Shown here in pieces: positions 8,996 to 18,655 of a stretch of DNA of 64,000 nt. The stretch comes from Duncaniella muris (GTDB lineage Bacteria > Bacteroidota > Bacteroidia > Bacteroidales > Muribaculaceae): contig NZ_PUEC01000015.1 in assembly GCF_003024805.1 (NCBI RefSeq), positions 21,466-85,465 of the forward strand. The letters are read 5' to 3'. Both the position numbers and the translations under genes were made by a program. Below the pieces are notes generated by a model, which did no database searches, was not told where the DNA came from, and saw nothing but the letters and a program-made list of their open reading frames with translations. Each line of letters begins with the position of its first letter. Position 1 is the first letter of the stretch.

Positions 8996-11101
8996 ATGAC
9001 TTTCAAAAACTTATTCTATGCAGCGGCTCTCACGTTGCCGCTTTCGGCTCTTTACTCCTGCGGATCTGCCTCAGCCATTGACCGTCAGGCTTTAGTGGAA
9101 AGAAACAACCCCCACATCACCGCCATCGACACCCTCGCCTCGCTCTCTGTGGGCAACGGAGAATTCGCCGTGACCGTCGACGTCACCGGCCTCCAGACAT
9201 TCCCCGAACTCTACAGTAAGGGTGTGCCCCTCGGCACTCAGGCACAGTGGGGATGGCACAGTTTCGCCAACCCTGACAACCTCCGTCCCGAAGAAGCCCT
9301 TAAGGACTATGACTTCGGACGCGGCCGCAAAGAACCCTACGCAGTGCAGTTCAAGGAAGCCGGACGCCCCCACGATGCCGCAAACTGGTATCGCGTCAAC
9401 CCCCACCGCCTCCACCTCGGAGCAATAGGCTTTGCCGGACTTCAGCCCGACCGGATCACCGACATCGACCAGACCCTCGACATGTGGACCGGCGAAATCC
9501 GTTCTGACTTCAAGGTCGATGGCTCTCCCGTGGCTGTCCGCACCTACGTCCACCCCGAAAAAGACATGCTCGCCGCCTCGATCAAAGACGAAAAGCATCT
9601 GCCCCTGGCAATCCGCCTCCCCTATCCGACCGGCGGACACTGTGACGATGCCTGCAACTGGACCGCCGACTCGCTCCACACCACAGACATTGTCCGCGCC
9701 GACGCCAACAGCGCCCTCCTGCGCCACAGCCTCGACTCCACCACCTATTATATAGACCTCGCCTGGAGCGGCAACGCTTCACTCCGTCAGGACGGCCGCA
9801 ACCAGCTCACGCTCACCCCGGCCGACAACGAGTGGACCGTTACCGCCACCTTCCTCCCCGACGTGCCGCAGGACGCAGCCCCAACCGTAGCCCAGACCCG
9901 CGATGCATCCTCGACCTACTGGAAAGACTTCTGGACCAAGGGCGGAGTGGTTGACTTCAGCCACTGCACCGACCCGCGCGCCAAGGAACTCGAACGCCGC
10001 GTGGTGCTCTCGCAATACCTCCTCGCCATCCAGTGTGCAGGCTCCACCCCTCCCCAGGAAACCGGCCTCACCTACAACTCATGGTTCGGAAAATTCCACA
10101 TGGAAATGATCTGGTGGCACCAGGCACAGTTTGCCCTCTACGGCCACGAAGACCTGCTCAACCGTACCCTCCCCTGGTATGAAAGCTCCCAGGGAGTAGC
10201 CCGCGAGATAGCCGAGCGCCAAGGCTTCAAAGGTCTCCGCTGGATGAAGATGACCGATCCCTCAGGCATGGAAGCCCCCTCGAAGGTGGGATCTTTCCTC
10301 ATCTGGCAGCAGCCCCACCTGATCTATCTGGCCGAACTCCTCTACCGCGCCAACCCCGACAGCGCGATGGTCAACCGCTACTATCCCCTCATCCAGGGCA
10401 CAGCCGAATTCATGGCCGACTTCGCCGAACAGGATTCGACCGGCCGCTACATACTCCGCGGCATCATCCCCGCACAGGAAACCCTCCGCGCAGCCGAAAC
10501 CGTCAATCCCCCCTTCGAACTGGCCTACTGGCACTTCGCCCTCAACACCGCCCAGCAGTGGCGCGAGCGCAAGGGTGAACCTCGCGTAGAGAAATGGGAC
10601 GAAATCATAGCATCGCTCTCGCCCCTCGCCGCAAAAGACAGCCTCTATCTCGCCGCCGAGACAGCTCCTGAGACCTACAGCGATATCCGTCTGACCTCCG
10701 ACCACATGGCCGTGCTCGCCGCCGTAGGCATCCTCCCCAACTCACCCCTGGTGAAAGCCGACATCATGGACAACACCTTTGACTGGGTATATGACAACTG
10801 GAACTGGGACAAGACCTGGGGCTGGGACTACCCCACCACAGCAATGAACGCCGTGCGCCTCGGCCATCCCGAAAAGGCTGTCAACGCCCTGCTCATGGAC
10901 AAGCGCACCAACACCTATCTCCCCAACGGCCACAACTATCAGGACAACCGTCTGCGCTGCTATCTGCCCGGCAACGGCGGCCTGCTCACCGCAGTGGCCC
11001 TCATGTGTGCCGGCTGGGACGGCTGCGAGACCGAAAATCCCGGCTTCCCGAAAGACGGCACCTGGGACGTGCGCTGGGAAGGCATCAAGCCCCTCCCCTA
11101 A
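8996..11101 (+). CDS. Six-hairpin (alpha/alpha)6 glycoside hydrolase-like lipoprotein
   Basis: This is a predicted surface or periplasmic glycosidase of 701 aa. It has a lipoprotein signal peptide (lipobox LYSC, Cys22). The N-terminal half is a beta-sandwich (SVGNGEFAVTVDVTGLQ) of the kind preceding GH65- and GH95-like catalytic domains. The C-terminal half looks like an (alpha/alpha)6 barrel, with FHMEMIWWHQAQFALYG, RWMKMTDPSGMEAPS and a terminal NWDKTWGWDYPTTAMNAVRL block. I cannot assign a numbered GH family from sequence alone. The start at 8996 is chosen because the upstream GTG lies in the promoter and the ATG gives a clean lipoprotein signal. It opens a cluster with rhamnosidase and unsaturated galacturonyl hydrolase, so a pectin side-chain substrate is a reasonable inference. 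Confidence 0.75.
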   Translation: MTFKNLFYAAALTLPLSALYSCGSASAIDRQALVERNNPHITAIDTLASLSVGNGEFAVTVDVTGLQTFPELYSKGVPLGTQAQWGWHSFANPDNLRPEEALKDYDFGRGRKEPYAVQFKEAGRPHDAANWYRVNPHRLHLGAIGFAGLQPDRITDIDQTLDMWTGEIRSDFKVDGSPVAVRTYVHPEKDMLAASIKDEKHLPLAIRLPYPTGGHCDDACNWTADSLHTTDIVRADANSALLRHSLDSTTYYIDLAWSGNASLRQDGRNQLTLTPADNEWTVTATFLPDVPQDAAPTVAQTRDASSTYWKDFWTKGGVVDFSHCTDPRAKELERRVVLSQYLLAIQCAGSTPPQETGLTYNSWFGKFHMEMIWWHQAQFALYGHEDLLNRTLPWYESSQGVAREIAERQGFKGLRWMKMTDPSGMEAPSKVGSFLIWQQPHLIYLAELLYRANPDSAMVNRYYPLIQGTAEFMADFAEQDSTGRYILRGIIPAQETLRAAETVNPPFELAYWHFALNTAQQWRERKGEPRVEKWDEIIASLSPLAAKDSLYLAAETAPETYSDIRLTSDHMAVLAAVGILPNSPLVKADIMDNTFDWVYDNWNWDKTWGWDYPTTAMNAVRLGHPEKAVNALLMDKRTNTYLPNGHNYQDNRLRCYLPGNGGLLTAVALMCAGWDGCETENPGFPKDGTWDVRWEGIKPLP

Positions 11102-11212
11102 GCCGGATCAAGCGCGTGAAAGCGCCCCGCCCCGCCCAATAAGGAATTATCTTGAATCCACAATCGGAGGGTGCCTCTCTGACGGCACCCTTCAAAACCA
11201 TCACTTTTGTAA

Positions 11213-14200
11213 ATGAAGTTCACAAAAGCCGCCATGCTGTGCATGGCCCTCACAGCCACGCTTGCCCCTCTCAGGGCAGGCGCGGCATCTAATACACAGA
11301 TCCGCAAGACCCACTACCGCCCCGATGGAATCTCGGCTGTCTGCACCGACGGACAGACCAAATTCAACCGAGCCCTCTACGGCGCACACTCAGGTTTCCG
11401 CATGGAGTGCAGCGACATGCCAAAATTCGGCATCTACCTGCCCCGCATGGGCGGCAACCTCCGTCTGACACTCCCACAGGGCTCATGCACCGCGCGCTAC
11501 ACCCCCGGCCGCATGGACTACTCCCAGGGCGGCATCGAGGTTGAGGCGCAGGTTATGCGCAGCACCGACATGGCTCTCTGGCGCCTGACCAATACAACGG
11601 CTTCGGCCGTCACAGTGCCCGTGCGCTTCGGAGGCGTGGCCGACAAGAAATTCTTCCGCGAGGGTGACCTCGGTGTCGACGACCCCACATGCTTCGACCT
11701 CAAGCCCGAATACTGCAAGGGCAACATCTTCACCGTTAACGGCGACACCGTCAGAGTGGAATACGGCAACAAACAGCGCGCACAACTCTCGCTGCTCATA
11801 CCTGCCGCCGGCTCACACATCAGCGAACTCCCGGTCTACGAAGGCGAGATAGTCCTCGCCCCCGGCGAAAGCAAATACATAACCCTGATCCCCTCGCCCG
11901 TGATCCCCGCCGGCTTCTCCATCCCCGCCATGATGAAGCAGGCCGAGAGCGAAAGAGCCGCTCTGGCATCGGCAGTCTCCATCTCAACCCCAGATCCCTG
12001 GCTCAACCCCATAGGCAGCGCCATGTCAGTGGCCGCTGACGGCATCTGGAGCGGACAGGCATGGCTCCACGGCTCGATTGGATGGCGCACGCCCCACCTC
12101 GGATGGCGCGGTGCCTACGTAGGCAACGCCATAGGCCGCCACGACCGCGCCCTCACCCATTTCGCCACCTATGCCGACAATCAGGTTACCGACATCCCCG
12201 CCACACTCCAGCATCCCTGCCAGGACAGCACCCTCAACCTCGCGCGGGCTGAAAAACGCTGGGGAACACCCATGTACAGCAACGGCTACATCTGCCGCCG
12301 ACCGGGAAAGAAAGGCGAAATGTCGCACTACGACATGAATCTCGTCTACATCGATGCCCTCATGCGCCACTTCCGCCACACAGGCGACACCGCAGCCATG
12401 CGCCGCTTCTTCCCGGTGATCAAACGCCATCTCGCCTGGGAAAAACTCAACTTCGACCCTGACGGCGACCACCTCTATGACGCCTACTGCTGCATCTGGG
12501 CCAGTGACGCTCTCTACTACAGTGGCGGCGCCGTCACCCACTCCTCGGCCTACAACCGCTTCGCCAACCTCATGGCCGCCCGCGTGTCACAGATCATCGG
12601 CGAAGACCCGACCCCCTATCTCGATGAAGCCGAAGCCATCGGCAAAGCCATCGACGCCACCCTCTGGATGCCCGAACGCGGCCACTGGGCCGAATTCAAG
12701 GATGCCGGAGGCAAACAGCGTCTCCACCCCTCGGCAGCAGTCTGGACCATCTACCATGCCATCGACTCCGAGATCGCCGACCCCTTCCAGGCCTACGCAG
12801 CCACCTGCTATGTCGACAGCGTAATCCCCCACATCCCCGTGCTCTCAGACAGCGGAGTCGACAACATCTACACCATCTCCACCACCAACTGGAAACCCTA
12901 CTCCTGGAGCATCAACAACGTGGCCATCGCCGAAGTGATGCACACCGCCCTCGCCTACTGGCAGGCCGGACGCAGCGAGGAAGCCTGCCGGCTGATGAAA
13001 GCCGTGGTGATGGACAACATGTATCTCGGCGCATCGCCCCTCAACTTCGGCCAGATCAGCCACTATGACGCCGTGCGCGGCGAGTCTTACCGCGACTTCG
13101 CCGACCCCATCGGAGTCTGGAGCCGCGCCCTCACCGAAGGCCTCTTCGGCATCCGCCCTGACATGACAGCCGCCACTCCCCGTGTAGAGATCATTCCCGG
13201 TTTCCCCTCCGACTGGAACTCAGCCTCAATAAATCTCCCAGACATAGCCTACAGCTTCCGCCGCGACGGCGACCGCCTGGTCTACACCATCGACAACCGC
13301 TACCGCCTCGCGCCTCAGGTGCTGCTCACAGTGCCGGTCCACGGCGTGCGCTCAGTCAAAGTCAACGGCCGCACCGTAGCCTGGGAAAATGTCGACAGCT
13401 CGATAGGCACCCCGCGTCTGCGCATCAACGCCGGCAATGAACCGCAGCTTGAAGTGGTCATCGAGACCGCCGGCGAGCTGACCGCCATCCCTACCGGCCG
13501 CGTGCGCGAGGAAGGCCCGGTGAAATTCACCGAGATGGCTGACGGCGTGCTGAAATGGTGGACCGCCGAAATCTCAGCCCACAGGCCATTCACCGCCGTA
13601 GCCGCACCCGGATTCGACGATATCAACCCCACCCGCTGCGAGACCGTAGATCTGCGCAAGGCCTACAACGCCTCTGTCACCGACATCTTCCGCAACCGCT
13701 ACCTCTCGCCGCGTCCGCAGGTGACCACCCTCCAGATCCCCGCGCAGGGCATCGGCGAATGGTGTCACCCGAAACTCACCGCCGAGATCGATGACTCCGG
13801 ACTCCGCAGCCGCCTGGACCGGGAGAAAGGACGCCTCGTCACCGAACTCGGCATCCCCTTCGCCCTACCGGCCAAAGGCTCAAACGTGATCTACACCTCT
13901 CTATGGGACAACTATCCCGACCGCGCCTCCGTGAAACTCAGCGGCAAAGCCTCACATCTCTATCTCGTTATGGCCGGCTCGACAAACCACATGCAGTCAG
14001 GCATCGAGAACGGAAAAATCCGCATCCGCTACAAAGACGGCAGCGAAAGCGTCACCCCTTTGGTCAATCCTCACAACTGGGCCCCGATCGAACAGGATTT
14101 CTATAACGACAACCACGCTTTCGCCCTCGCTCCCGGAACCAAACCGCTCTACCGCATGCATCTGCAGACCGGCCACGTGGCCCGCGATCTCGCCCGCGAG

Positions 14201-14389
14201 GTTGGCAAACGCCAGGAGCTTGAAAGCACCGGAGCCGACGGCGACATCGTAGGCACAATTCCCGGCGGAGCCGCCGTGGTGCTTGACATCCCCGCAGATC
14301 CGAAACGCAAACTCGAATCACTGGAAATCGAAACCCTCTCAGGCGACGTAGTCATAGGCCTTATGGGCATAACCCTCCAGCGCCCCTGA
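11213..14389 (+). CDS. DUF4450-containing putative glycoside hydrolase
   Basis: This is a secreted protein of 1058 aa with a Sec signal peptide cleaved near RAGAA. The first 250 residues (YRPDGISAVCTDGQTKFNRALYG region) look like DUF4450, a beta-rich domain. Residues of about 260-680 form an (alpha/alpha)6-type helical region, with WLHGSIGWRTPHLGWRGAYV and ending in YRDFADPIGVWSRALTEGLF, and conserved acidic and Trp residues typical of six-hairpin glycosidases. The last 350 residues are beta-rich and could be a carbohydrate-binding appendage. It lies 111 bp after the preceding lipoprotein and 19 bp before the GH106 gene, so it belongs to the same operon. The enzymatic activity is not known to me; an arabinose- or galactose-type pectic side chain is only an inference from context. 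Confidence 0.75.
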   Translation: MKFTKAAMLCMALTATLAPLRAGAASNTQIRKTHYRPDGISAVCTDGQTKFNRALYGAHSGFRMECSDMPKFGIYLPRMGGNLRLTLPQGSCTARYTPGRMDYSQGGIEVEAQVMRSTDMALWRLTNTTASAVTVPVRFGGVADKKFFREGDLGVDDPTCFDLKPEYCKGNIFTVNGDTVRVEYGNKQRAQLSLLIPAAGSHISELPVYEGEIVLAPGESKYITLIPSPVIPAGFSIPAMMKQAESERAALASAVSISTPDPWLNPIGSAMSVAADGIWSGQAWLHGSIGWRTPHLGWRGAYVGNAIGRHDRALTHFATYADNQVTDIPATLQHPCQDSTLNLARAEKRWGTPMYSNGYICRRPGKKGEMSHYDMNLVYIDALMRHFRHTGDTAAMRRFFPVIKRHLAWEKLNFDPDGDHLYDAYCCIWASDALYYSGGAVTHSSAYNRFANLMAARVSQIIGEDPTPYLDEAEAIGKAIDATLWMPERGHWAEFKDAGGKQRLHPSAAVWTIYHAIDSEIADPFQAYAATCYVDSVIPHIPVLSDSGVDNIYTISTTNWKPYSWSINNVAIAEVMHTALAYWQAGRSEEACRLMKAVVMDNMYLGASPLNFGQISHYDAVRGESYRDFADPIGVWSRALTEGLFGIRPDMTAATPRVEIIPGFPSDWNSASINLPDIAYSFRRDGDRLVYTIDNRYRLAPQVLLTVPVHGVRSVKVNGRTVAWENVDSSIGTPRLRINAGNEPQLEVVIETAGELTAIPTGRVREEGPVKFTEMADGVLKWWTAEISAHRPFTAVAAPGFDDINPTRCETVDLRKAYNASVTDIFRNRYLSPRPQVTTLQIPAQGIGEWCHPKLTAEIDDSGLRSRLDREKGRLVTELGIPFALPAKGSNVIYTSLWDNYPDRASVKLSGKASHLYLVMAGSTNHMQSGIENGKIRIRYKDGSESVTPLVNPHNWAPIEQDFYNDNHAFALAPGTKPLYRMHLQTGHVARDLAREVGKRQELESTGADGDIVGTIPGGAAVVLDIPADPKRKLESLEIETLSGDVVIGLMGITLQRP

Positions 14390-14408
14390 TTCTCTAAACA
14401 GACCGCAC

Positions 14409-17213
14409 ATGAATCTGAAAAATAAAACCCTCCTTACACTCGGCCTTCTGCTCGGCGCAGGCACCGGATGCCTTAGCGCAACAGAAGTGACCGACTGGTA
14501 TCCGGTCACCACCGAAAACCGCCCCTTTGTGCGCTGGTGGTGGCTCGGAAGCGCCGTTGACCCCGAAGGTCTCACCTACAACCTCGAAGAGTTTGCCCGC
14601 CAGGGCCTTGGAGGAGTCGAGATCACCCCAATCTACGGAGTCAAGGGCAACGAAGCCAATGATATATCCTATCTGTCGCCGAAGTGGATGAACATGCTCG
14701 GCCATACCATAGCCGAAGGCAAGCGCCTCGGCCTGCAGATCGACATGAACAACGGCACCGGCTGGCCCTTCGGAGGCCCGGAAGTCACCGCCGCCCAAAG
14801 CGCGCGCAAGCGTGTGGCCGAAAGCTGGACCGTAAGCCCAGGCAAGAAGCTCAAAATAACCGTCCGCCCCTCTGACCGAAAGCAGCAGGGAGTGGCCACC
14901 CTCCAGCGCATCATAGCAGTCAACGGCGACCGCCGAATCGACATCACCTCGCGCCTGCGCCGTGACTCCCTGCTCGACTGGAAAGCCCCCAAGGCCAAAA
15001 GCGACTGGAAAGTCTATGCCATTTTCAGCGGACGCACCTTCCAGAAAGTGAAACGCGCCGCCCCCGGAGGCGAAGGCCTGGTGGTGAACCACTATGACAG
15101 CATCGCGGTCAACAGCTATCTCGACCGCTTCGACCGCGCGTTTGCCTCATCAGGCATTCCATACCCCGACAGCTTCTTCAACGACTCCTATGAAGTCTAC
15201 GGCTCCGACTGGGCCGACAACATCTTCGAGGAATTCGAACGCGACCACGGCTACAAGCTCGAACTCTACCTGCCCGAATTCCTCGACCAGGAGAACCACG
15301 ACAGCCTCCGCAGCCGAGTGGTGCGCGACTACCGCGCCACCCTCGCCCGAATGCTCCGCGAGAACTTCACCGACGTGTGGATGGCCCGCTCCCACCGCCA
15401 CGGCGCACGGGTGCGCAACCAGAGTCATGGATCACCGGCCAATATCATCGACCTCTACGCCGCGGTCGACATCCCTGAATGCGAATCCTTCGGACAGACC
15501 GACTTCTCTATACCCGGTCTGGTGCAGGACGGCCCCTCGCGTCCGAGCGATTCCGACCCCGCCGTGCTGAAATTCGCATCCTCGGCAGCCCATGTCACCG
15601 GCAAGAAACTCACTTCGGCCGAGACTCTCACCTGGCTCACCGAACATTTCCGCACCACTCTGGCCCGCTGCAAGCCCGAACTTGACCAGATGTTCTGTTC
15701 AGGCGTGAACCACGTCTATTTCCACGGCGCCCCCTATTCGCCCAAAGGCGCTGCCTTCCCCGGATGGATGTTTTACGCCTCGATCAACATGTCGCCGACC
15801 AACAGCATCTGGCGCGATGCCGACGCACTGTTCGCCTACATAGCCCGCTGCCAGGCTTTCCTTTCAGCCGGAACTCCCGACAATGACGTGCTTCTCTACT
15901 TCCCGCTTGAAGATGTCTGGCACCGTCAGGGAGGCAATCCATATCTGATGTTTGACATCCACAAGATGCAGCAGCGCATGCCAGACATCAAGCAGCACGT
16001 CACCGAAATCATGGCCGCCGGTTACGACCCCGACTACATTTCCGACGCCCTGACCGAGACTCTCACCGTCAGCACAGACGGACGTCTGAAAGGCACAGGC
16101 GATGCCACCTACGGCGCTATCATAGTGCCCGCCGTGCGCTTCATGCACCCGGCCACACTGAAAAAGCTGCTGTCACTCGCTCAGGAAGGAGCCACGGTCA
16201 TTGTCACCGGCTCTCTGCCCGCTGATGTGCCCGGTCTCAGCCGCTACGACCAGCGCCTCGACTCACTCCGGACCCTTCTGCAGGCCGCTCCTGAAATAGG
16301 CTCCGTGCCATGCGTCCACTCCGAAGGCAAGGGCCGCATAATCACCGCTCCTGACATAGCCTCCGGACTGAAACTCTCCGGACTGCGCCCCGAAACCCTC
16401 CGCTCCGACCGTAACATCTCCATGATACGCCGCCGCAACGAGGCAGGAGGTTTCAACTACTTCCTCGCCAACCTCAAAGGCGACGCCATCGACGGAAAAG
16501 TCACCCTGGCCACTTCCGCTGCCGCCGTAGGCATCTTTGATCCGCTCACCGGAGAGTCAGGACTGGCTCAAACCTATGAGTCTGAGCCCGGCACCACAAG
16601 CCTGCGCCTGCAGCTACGTCCCGGTCAGTCGATAATGCTGAAAACCTTCGCCGTGAAGCCCGAAATGGCTCCCTGGGGCTACATCGAGCCTGCCGGCAAG
16701 CCAGTCAATATCGACCGCGGCTGGAGCATAGTCTTTGAAAACAGCCAGCCGGCCATCAGCGGCACCTTCGCCACTGACACCCTCACCGCATGGACCGATC
16801 TGCCCCCAGAGGAAGCCAAAGTAAACTTCGGTACCGCTGTCTACAGCGTAGAGTTCAGCCTCGACAATCCGGCTGAAGCCTCTGACTGGATACTCGACCT
16901 CGGCGACGTGCGCCACAGCGCCGAAGTCACCGTCAACGGCCAGGACGCAGGCAAAGTCTGGTCAGCCCCCTTCACCCTCAGCGTGGGCCGTCTGCTCAAG
17001 CCTGGGCTGAACCGCCTCGAAGTCCGCGTGACCAACAACCAGGCCAACCGCATAGCCGACTTTGAGCGCCGCGGCATCAAGTGGCGCATCTTCAAAGATG
17101 CCAACATCGCCTCGGTGACCAATGCCAAGACATTCTCGTTCGGCGACTGGGAGGAAGTCCCCGCCGGACTCAACTCCACAGTGAGTCTCATACCCGTAAA
17201 AATCAACAATTAA
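14409..17213 (+). CDS. GH106 alpha-L-rhamnosidase
   Basis: This enzyme is predicted to remove alpha-linked L-rhamnose from rhamnogalacturonan or similar glycans in the periplasm. It is 934 aa long and has a Sec-type signal peptide. The diagnostic GH106 opening is present: RPFVRWWWLGSAVDPEG followed by LGGVEITPIYG, then IDMNNGTGWPFGGPEV, which starts the catalytic barrel. The region around FNDSYEVYGSDWADN carries acidic residues suited for catalysis. Near the C-terminus a galactose-binding-like beta-sandwich (SAEVTVNGQDAGKVWSAPF) is typical of the family. It is 19 bp downstream of the DUF4450 gene and 28 bp upstream of the GH105 gene. Confidence 0.9.
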   Translation: MNLKNKTLLTLGLLLGAGTGCLSATEVTDWYPVTTENRPFVRWWWLGSAVDPEGLTYNLEEFARQGLGGVEITPIYGVKGNEANDISYLSPKWMNMLGHTIAEGKRLGLQIDMNNGTGWPFGGPEVTAAQSARKRVAESWTVSPGKKLKITVRPSDRKQQGVATLQRIIAVNGDRRIDITSRLRRDSLLDWKAPKAKSDWKVYAIFSGRTFQKVKRAAPGGEGLVVNHYDSIAVNSYLDRFDRAFASSGIPYPDSFFNDSYEVYGSDWADNIFEEFERDHGYKLELYLPEFLDQENHDSLRSRVVRDYRATLARMLRENFTDVWMARSHRHGARVRNQSHGSPANIIDLYAAVDIPECESFGQTDFSIPGLVQDGPSRPSDSDPAVLKFASSAAHVTGKKLTSAETLTWLTEHFRTTLARCKPELDQMFCSGVNHVYFHGAPYSPKGAAFPGWMFYASINMSPTNSIWRDADALFAYIARCQAFLSAGTPDNDVLLYFPLEDVWHRQGGNPYLMFDIHKMQQRMPDIKQHVTEIMAAGYDPDYISDALTETLTVSTDGRLKGTGDATYGAIIVPAVRFMHPATLKKLLSLAQEGATVIVTGSLPADVPGLSRYDQRLDSLRTLLQAAPEIGSVPCVHSEGKGRIITAPDIASGLKLSGLRPETLRSDRNISMIRRRNEAGGFNYFLANLKGDAIDGKVTLATSAAAVGIFDPLTGESGLAQTYESEPGTTSLRLQLRPGQSIMLKTFAVKPEMAPWGYIEPAGKPVNIDRGWSIVFENSQPAISGTFATDTLTAWTDLPPEEAKVNFGTAVYSVEFSLDNPAEASDWILDLGDVRHSAEVTVNGQDAGKVWSAPFTLSVGRLLKPGLNRLEVRVTNNQANRIADFERRGIKWRIFKDANIASVTNAKTFSFGDWEEVPAGLNSTVSLIPVKINN

Positions 17214-17241
17214 ACAATAACAATCCAATCACTGCAATTCC

Positions 17242-18375
17242 ATGAAGAAATCCATCATCATCGCACTTGCAATCCTGCTCGGACTCCCCTGCATGGCGGC
17301 CGAACAGCTTCCTCCCCGCGAACAGACCCTCAAGACCCTCATAAAGGTCAACGACCACTATCTCAAAAAACATCCCGATCCGTTGCTCGGAATCCCCTAC
17401 TACTCGCGCAAGAAAGTCTACGAGGCCAACATCTGGACCCGCGCCGTCTACTTCGAAGGCCTGATGGCTCTCCATTCGATCTACCCCGACAACCGTTACT
17501 ACGACTACGCCTACAATTGGGCCGACGGTTTCGACTGGGGCATGCGCCGCGACGACACCACCACCCGCAACGCCGACAACTACTGCGCCGCACAGACCTA
17601 CATCGACCTCTATAATCTGACCCCCGAACCCCGTATGCTCACCAAGACCAAAGCCTGCATGAACATGCTCGTCAACACTCCCCAGGTAGACGACTGGACC
17701 TGGATCGACGCTATCCAGATGGGTATGCCCGTACTGGCCAAGATGAGCAAACTGACCGGCGACCAGCGCTACAACGAAAAAGCCTGGGACATGTACTGCT
17801 GGAGCCGCAACACTCTCGCCGGCGGTCTTTTCAACGAAAAAGAAGGTCTCTGGTGGCGCGACAAAGACTTCGTGCCCCCCTACAAGGAACCCAACGGCAA
17901 GAACTGCTACTGGTCACGTGGCAACGGCTGGGTTGTGGCCGCTCTCGTGCGTGTGCTTGACGAGATTCCTGCCGACGATCCCCACCGTGCAGCCTACATC
18001 GCCGACCTCAAGGCCATGTGTGAGGCAGCCGTGAAATGTCAGCGCAAAGACGGATTCTGGAACGTGAGCCTCCATGACGAAAGCAACTTCGGCGGCAAGG
18101 AGCTGACCGGAACCGCTCTCTTTGTCTACGGCATGGCATGGGGTGTCAACAACGGCATCCTCGACCGCGCCAAATATCTCCCCGTCATCACCAAAGCCTG
18201 GAATGCGATGGTCAATGAAGCCGTTCACCCCAACGGCTACCTCGGCTATGTGCAGGGCACCGGCAAAGAGCCAAAAGACGGTCAGCCCGTGGCCTATGAC
18301 TCCAAGCCCGACTTCGACGACTACGGTACCGGCTGCTTCCTTCTGGCCGGAACCGAAGTCTACAAGCTCAAATAA
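17242..18375 (+). CDS. GH105 unsaturated rhamnogalacturonyl/galacturonyl hydrolase
   Basis: This enzyme hydrolyses the unsaturated uronic acid that pectate or rhamnogalacturonan lyases leave at the non-reducing end of oligosaccharides. It is 377 aa, the usual length, with a signal peptide ending near CMAAE. The (alpha/alpha)6 barrel shows NADNYCAAQTY (Asp112) and WTWIDAIQMGMPVLA (Asp156), which fit the two conserved aspartates of the YteR/YesR type, and the WSRGNGWVVAALVRVL helix. It ends the plus-strand operon at a long bidirectional terminator. No polysaccharide lyase is present in the window, so its substrate must come from a lyase encoded elsewhere. Confidence 0.92.
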   Translation: MKKSIIIALAILLGLPCMAAEQLPPREQTLKTLIKVNDHYLKKHPDPLLGIPYYSRKKVYEANIWTRAVYFEGLMALHSIYPDNRYYDYAYNWADGFDWGMRRDDTTTRNADNYCAAQTYIDLYNLTPEPRMLTKTKACMNMLVNTPQVDDWTWIDAIQMGMPVLAKMSKLTGDQRYNEKAWDMYCWSRNTLAGGLFNEKEGLWWRDKDFVPPYKEPNGKNCYWSRGNGWVVAALVRVLDEIPADDPHRAAYIADLKAMCEAAVKCQRKDGFWNVSLHDESNFGGKELTGTALFVYGMAWGVNNGILDRAKYLPVITKAWNAMVNEAVHPNGYLGYVQGTGKEPKDGQPVAYDSKPDFDDYGTGCFLLAGTEVYKLK

Positions 18376-18421
18376 GTCACAGTTTATAGCATAGATGGCG
18401 AGTGGTGTTTCACTACCCTCC

Positions 18422-18488
18422 CGATAAAACAACCGCTCCATCCGCGCTGTGCACCTTCGGCACTGCGGATGGAGCGGTTGTTTTATCG
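18422..18488. terminator. Bidirectional terminator with a 24-bp perfect stem
   Basis: The arms 18422-18445 and 18465-18488 are perfectly complementary over 24 bp around a 19-nt loop. Both strands end in a T-rich tract (GTTGTTTTATC), so the element can stop transcription from the GH105 side and from the convergent GH28 side. Confidence 0.85.
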
Positions 18489-18526
18489 CGTTCAGAGAAC
18501 GTCAGAGACACCCTCTTAACGTCATC

Positions 18527-18655
18527 TTATTTTTCAAGACTGCTGACAATCCAGCCGAGATCCGGATAATGGATGAAGTTTACGGAAACCGAATGGAGAT
18601 AGTCCTGCGAAGGTACGCCATAGACGTAACCGAAGGTAATCACCCCGGCTTTCAC
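18527..18655 (-). CDS. Possible 42-aa ORF coupled to the GH28 gene
   Basis: A short frame begins with GTG overlapping the TGA of the GH28 gene (GTGA, four-base overlap) and runs for 42 codons to a TAA. The peptide has a protein-like make-up (KAGVITFGYVYG, HSVSVNFIHYPDLGWI). It may be a translationally coupled small protein, a leftover of a longer gene, or chance. Codon use is similar to the neighbours. I recognise no family. Confidence 0.3.
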   Translation of the reverse strand: MKAGVITFGYVYGVPSQDYLHSVSVNFIHYPDLGWIVSSLEK

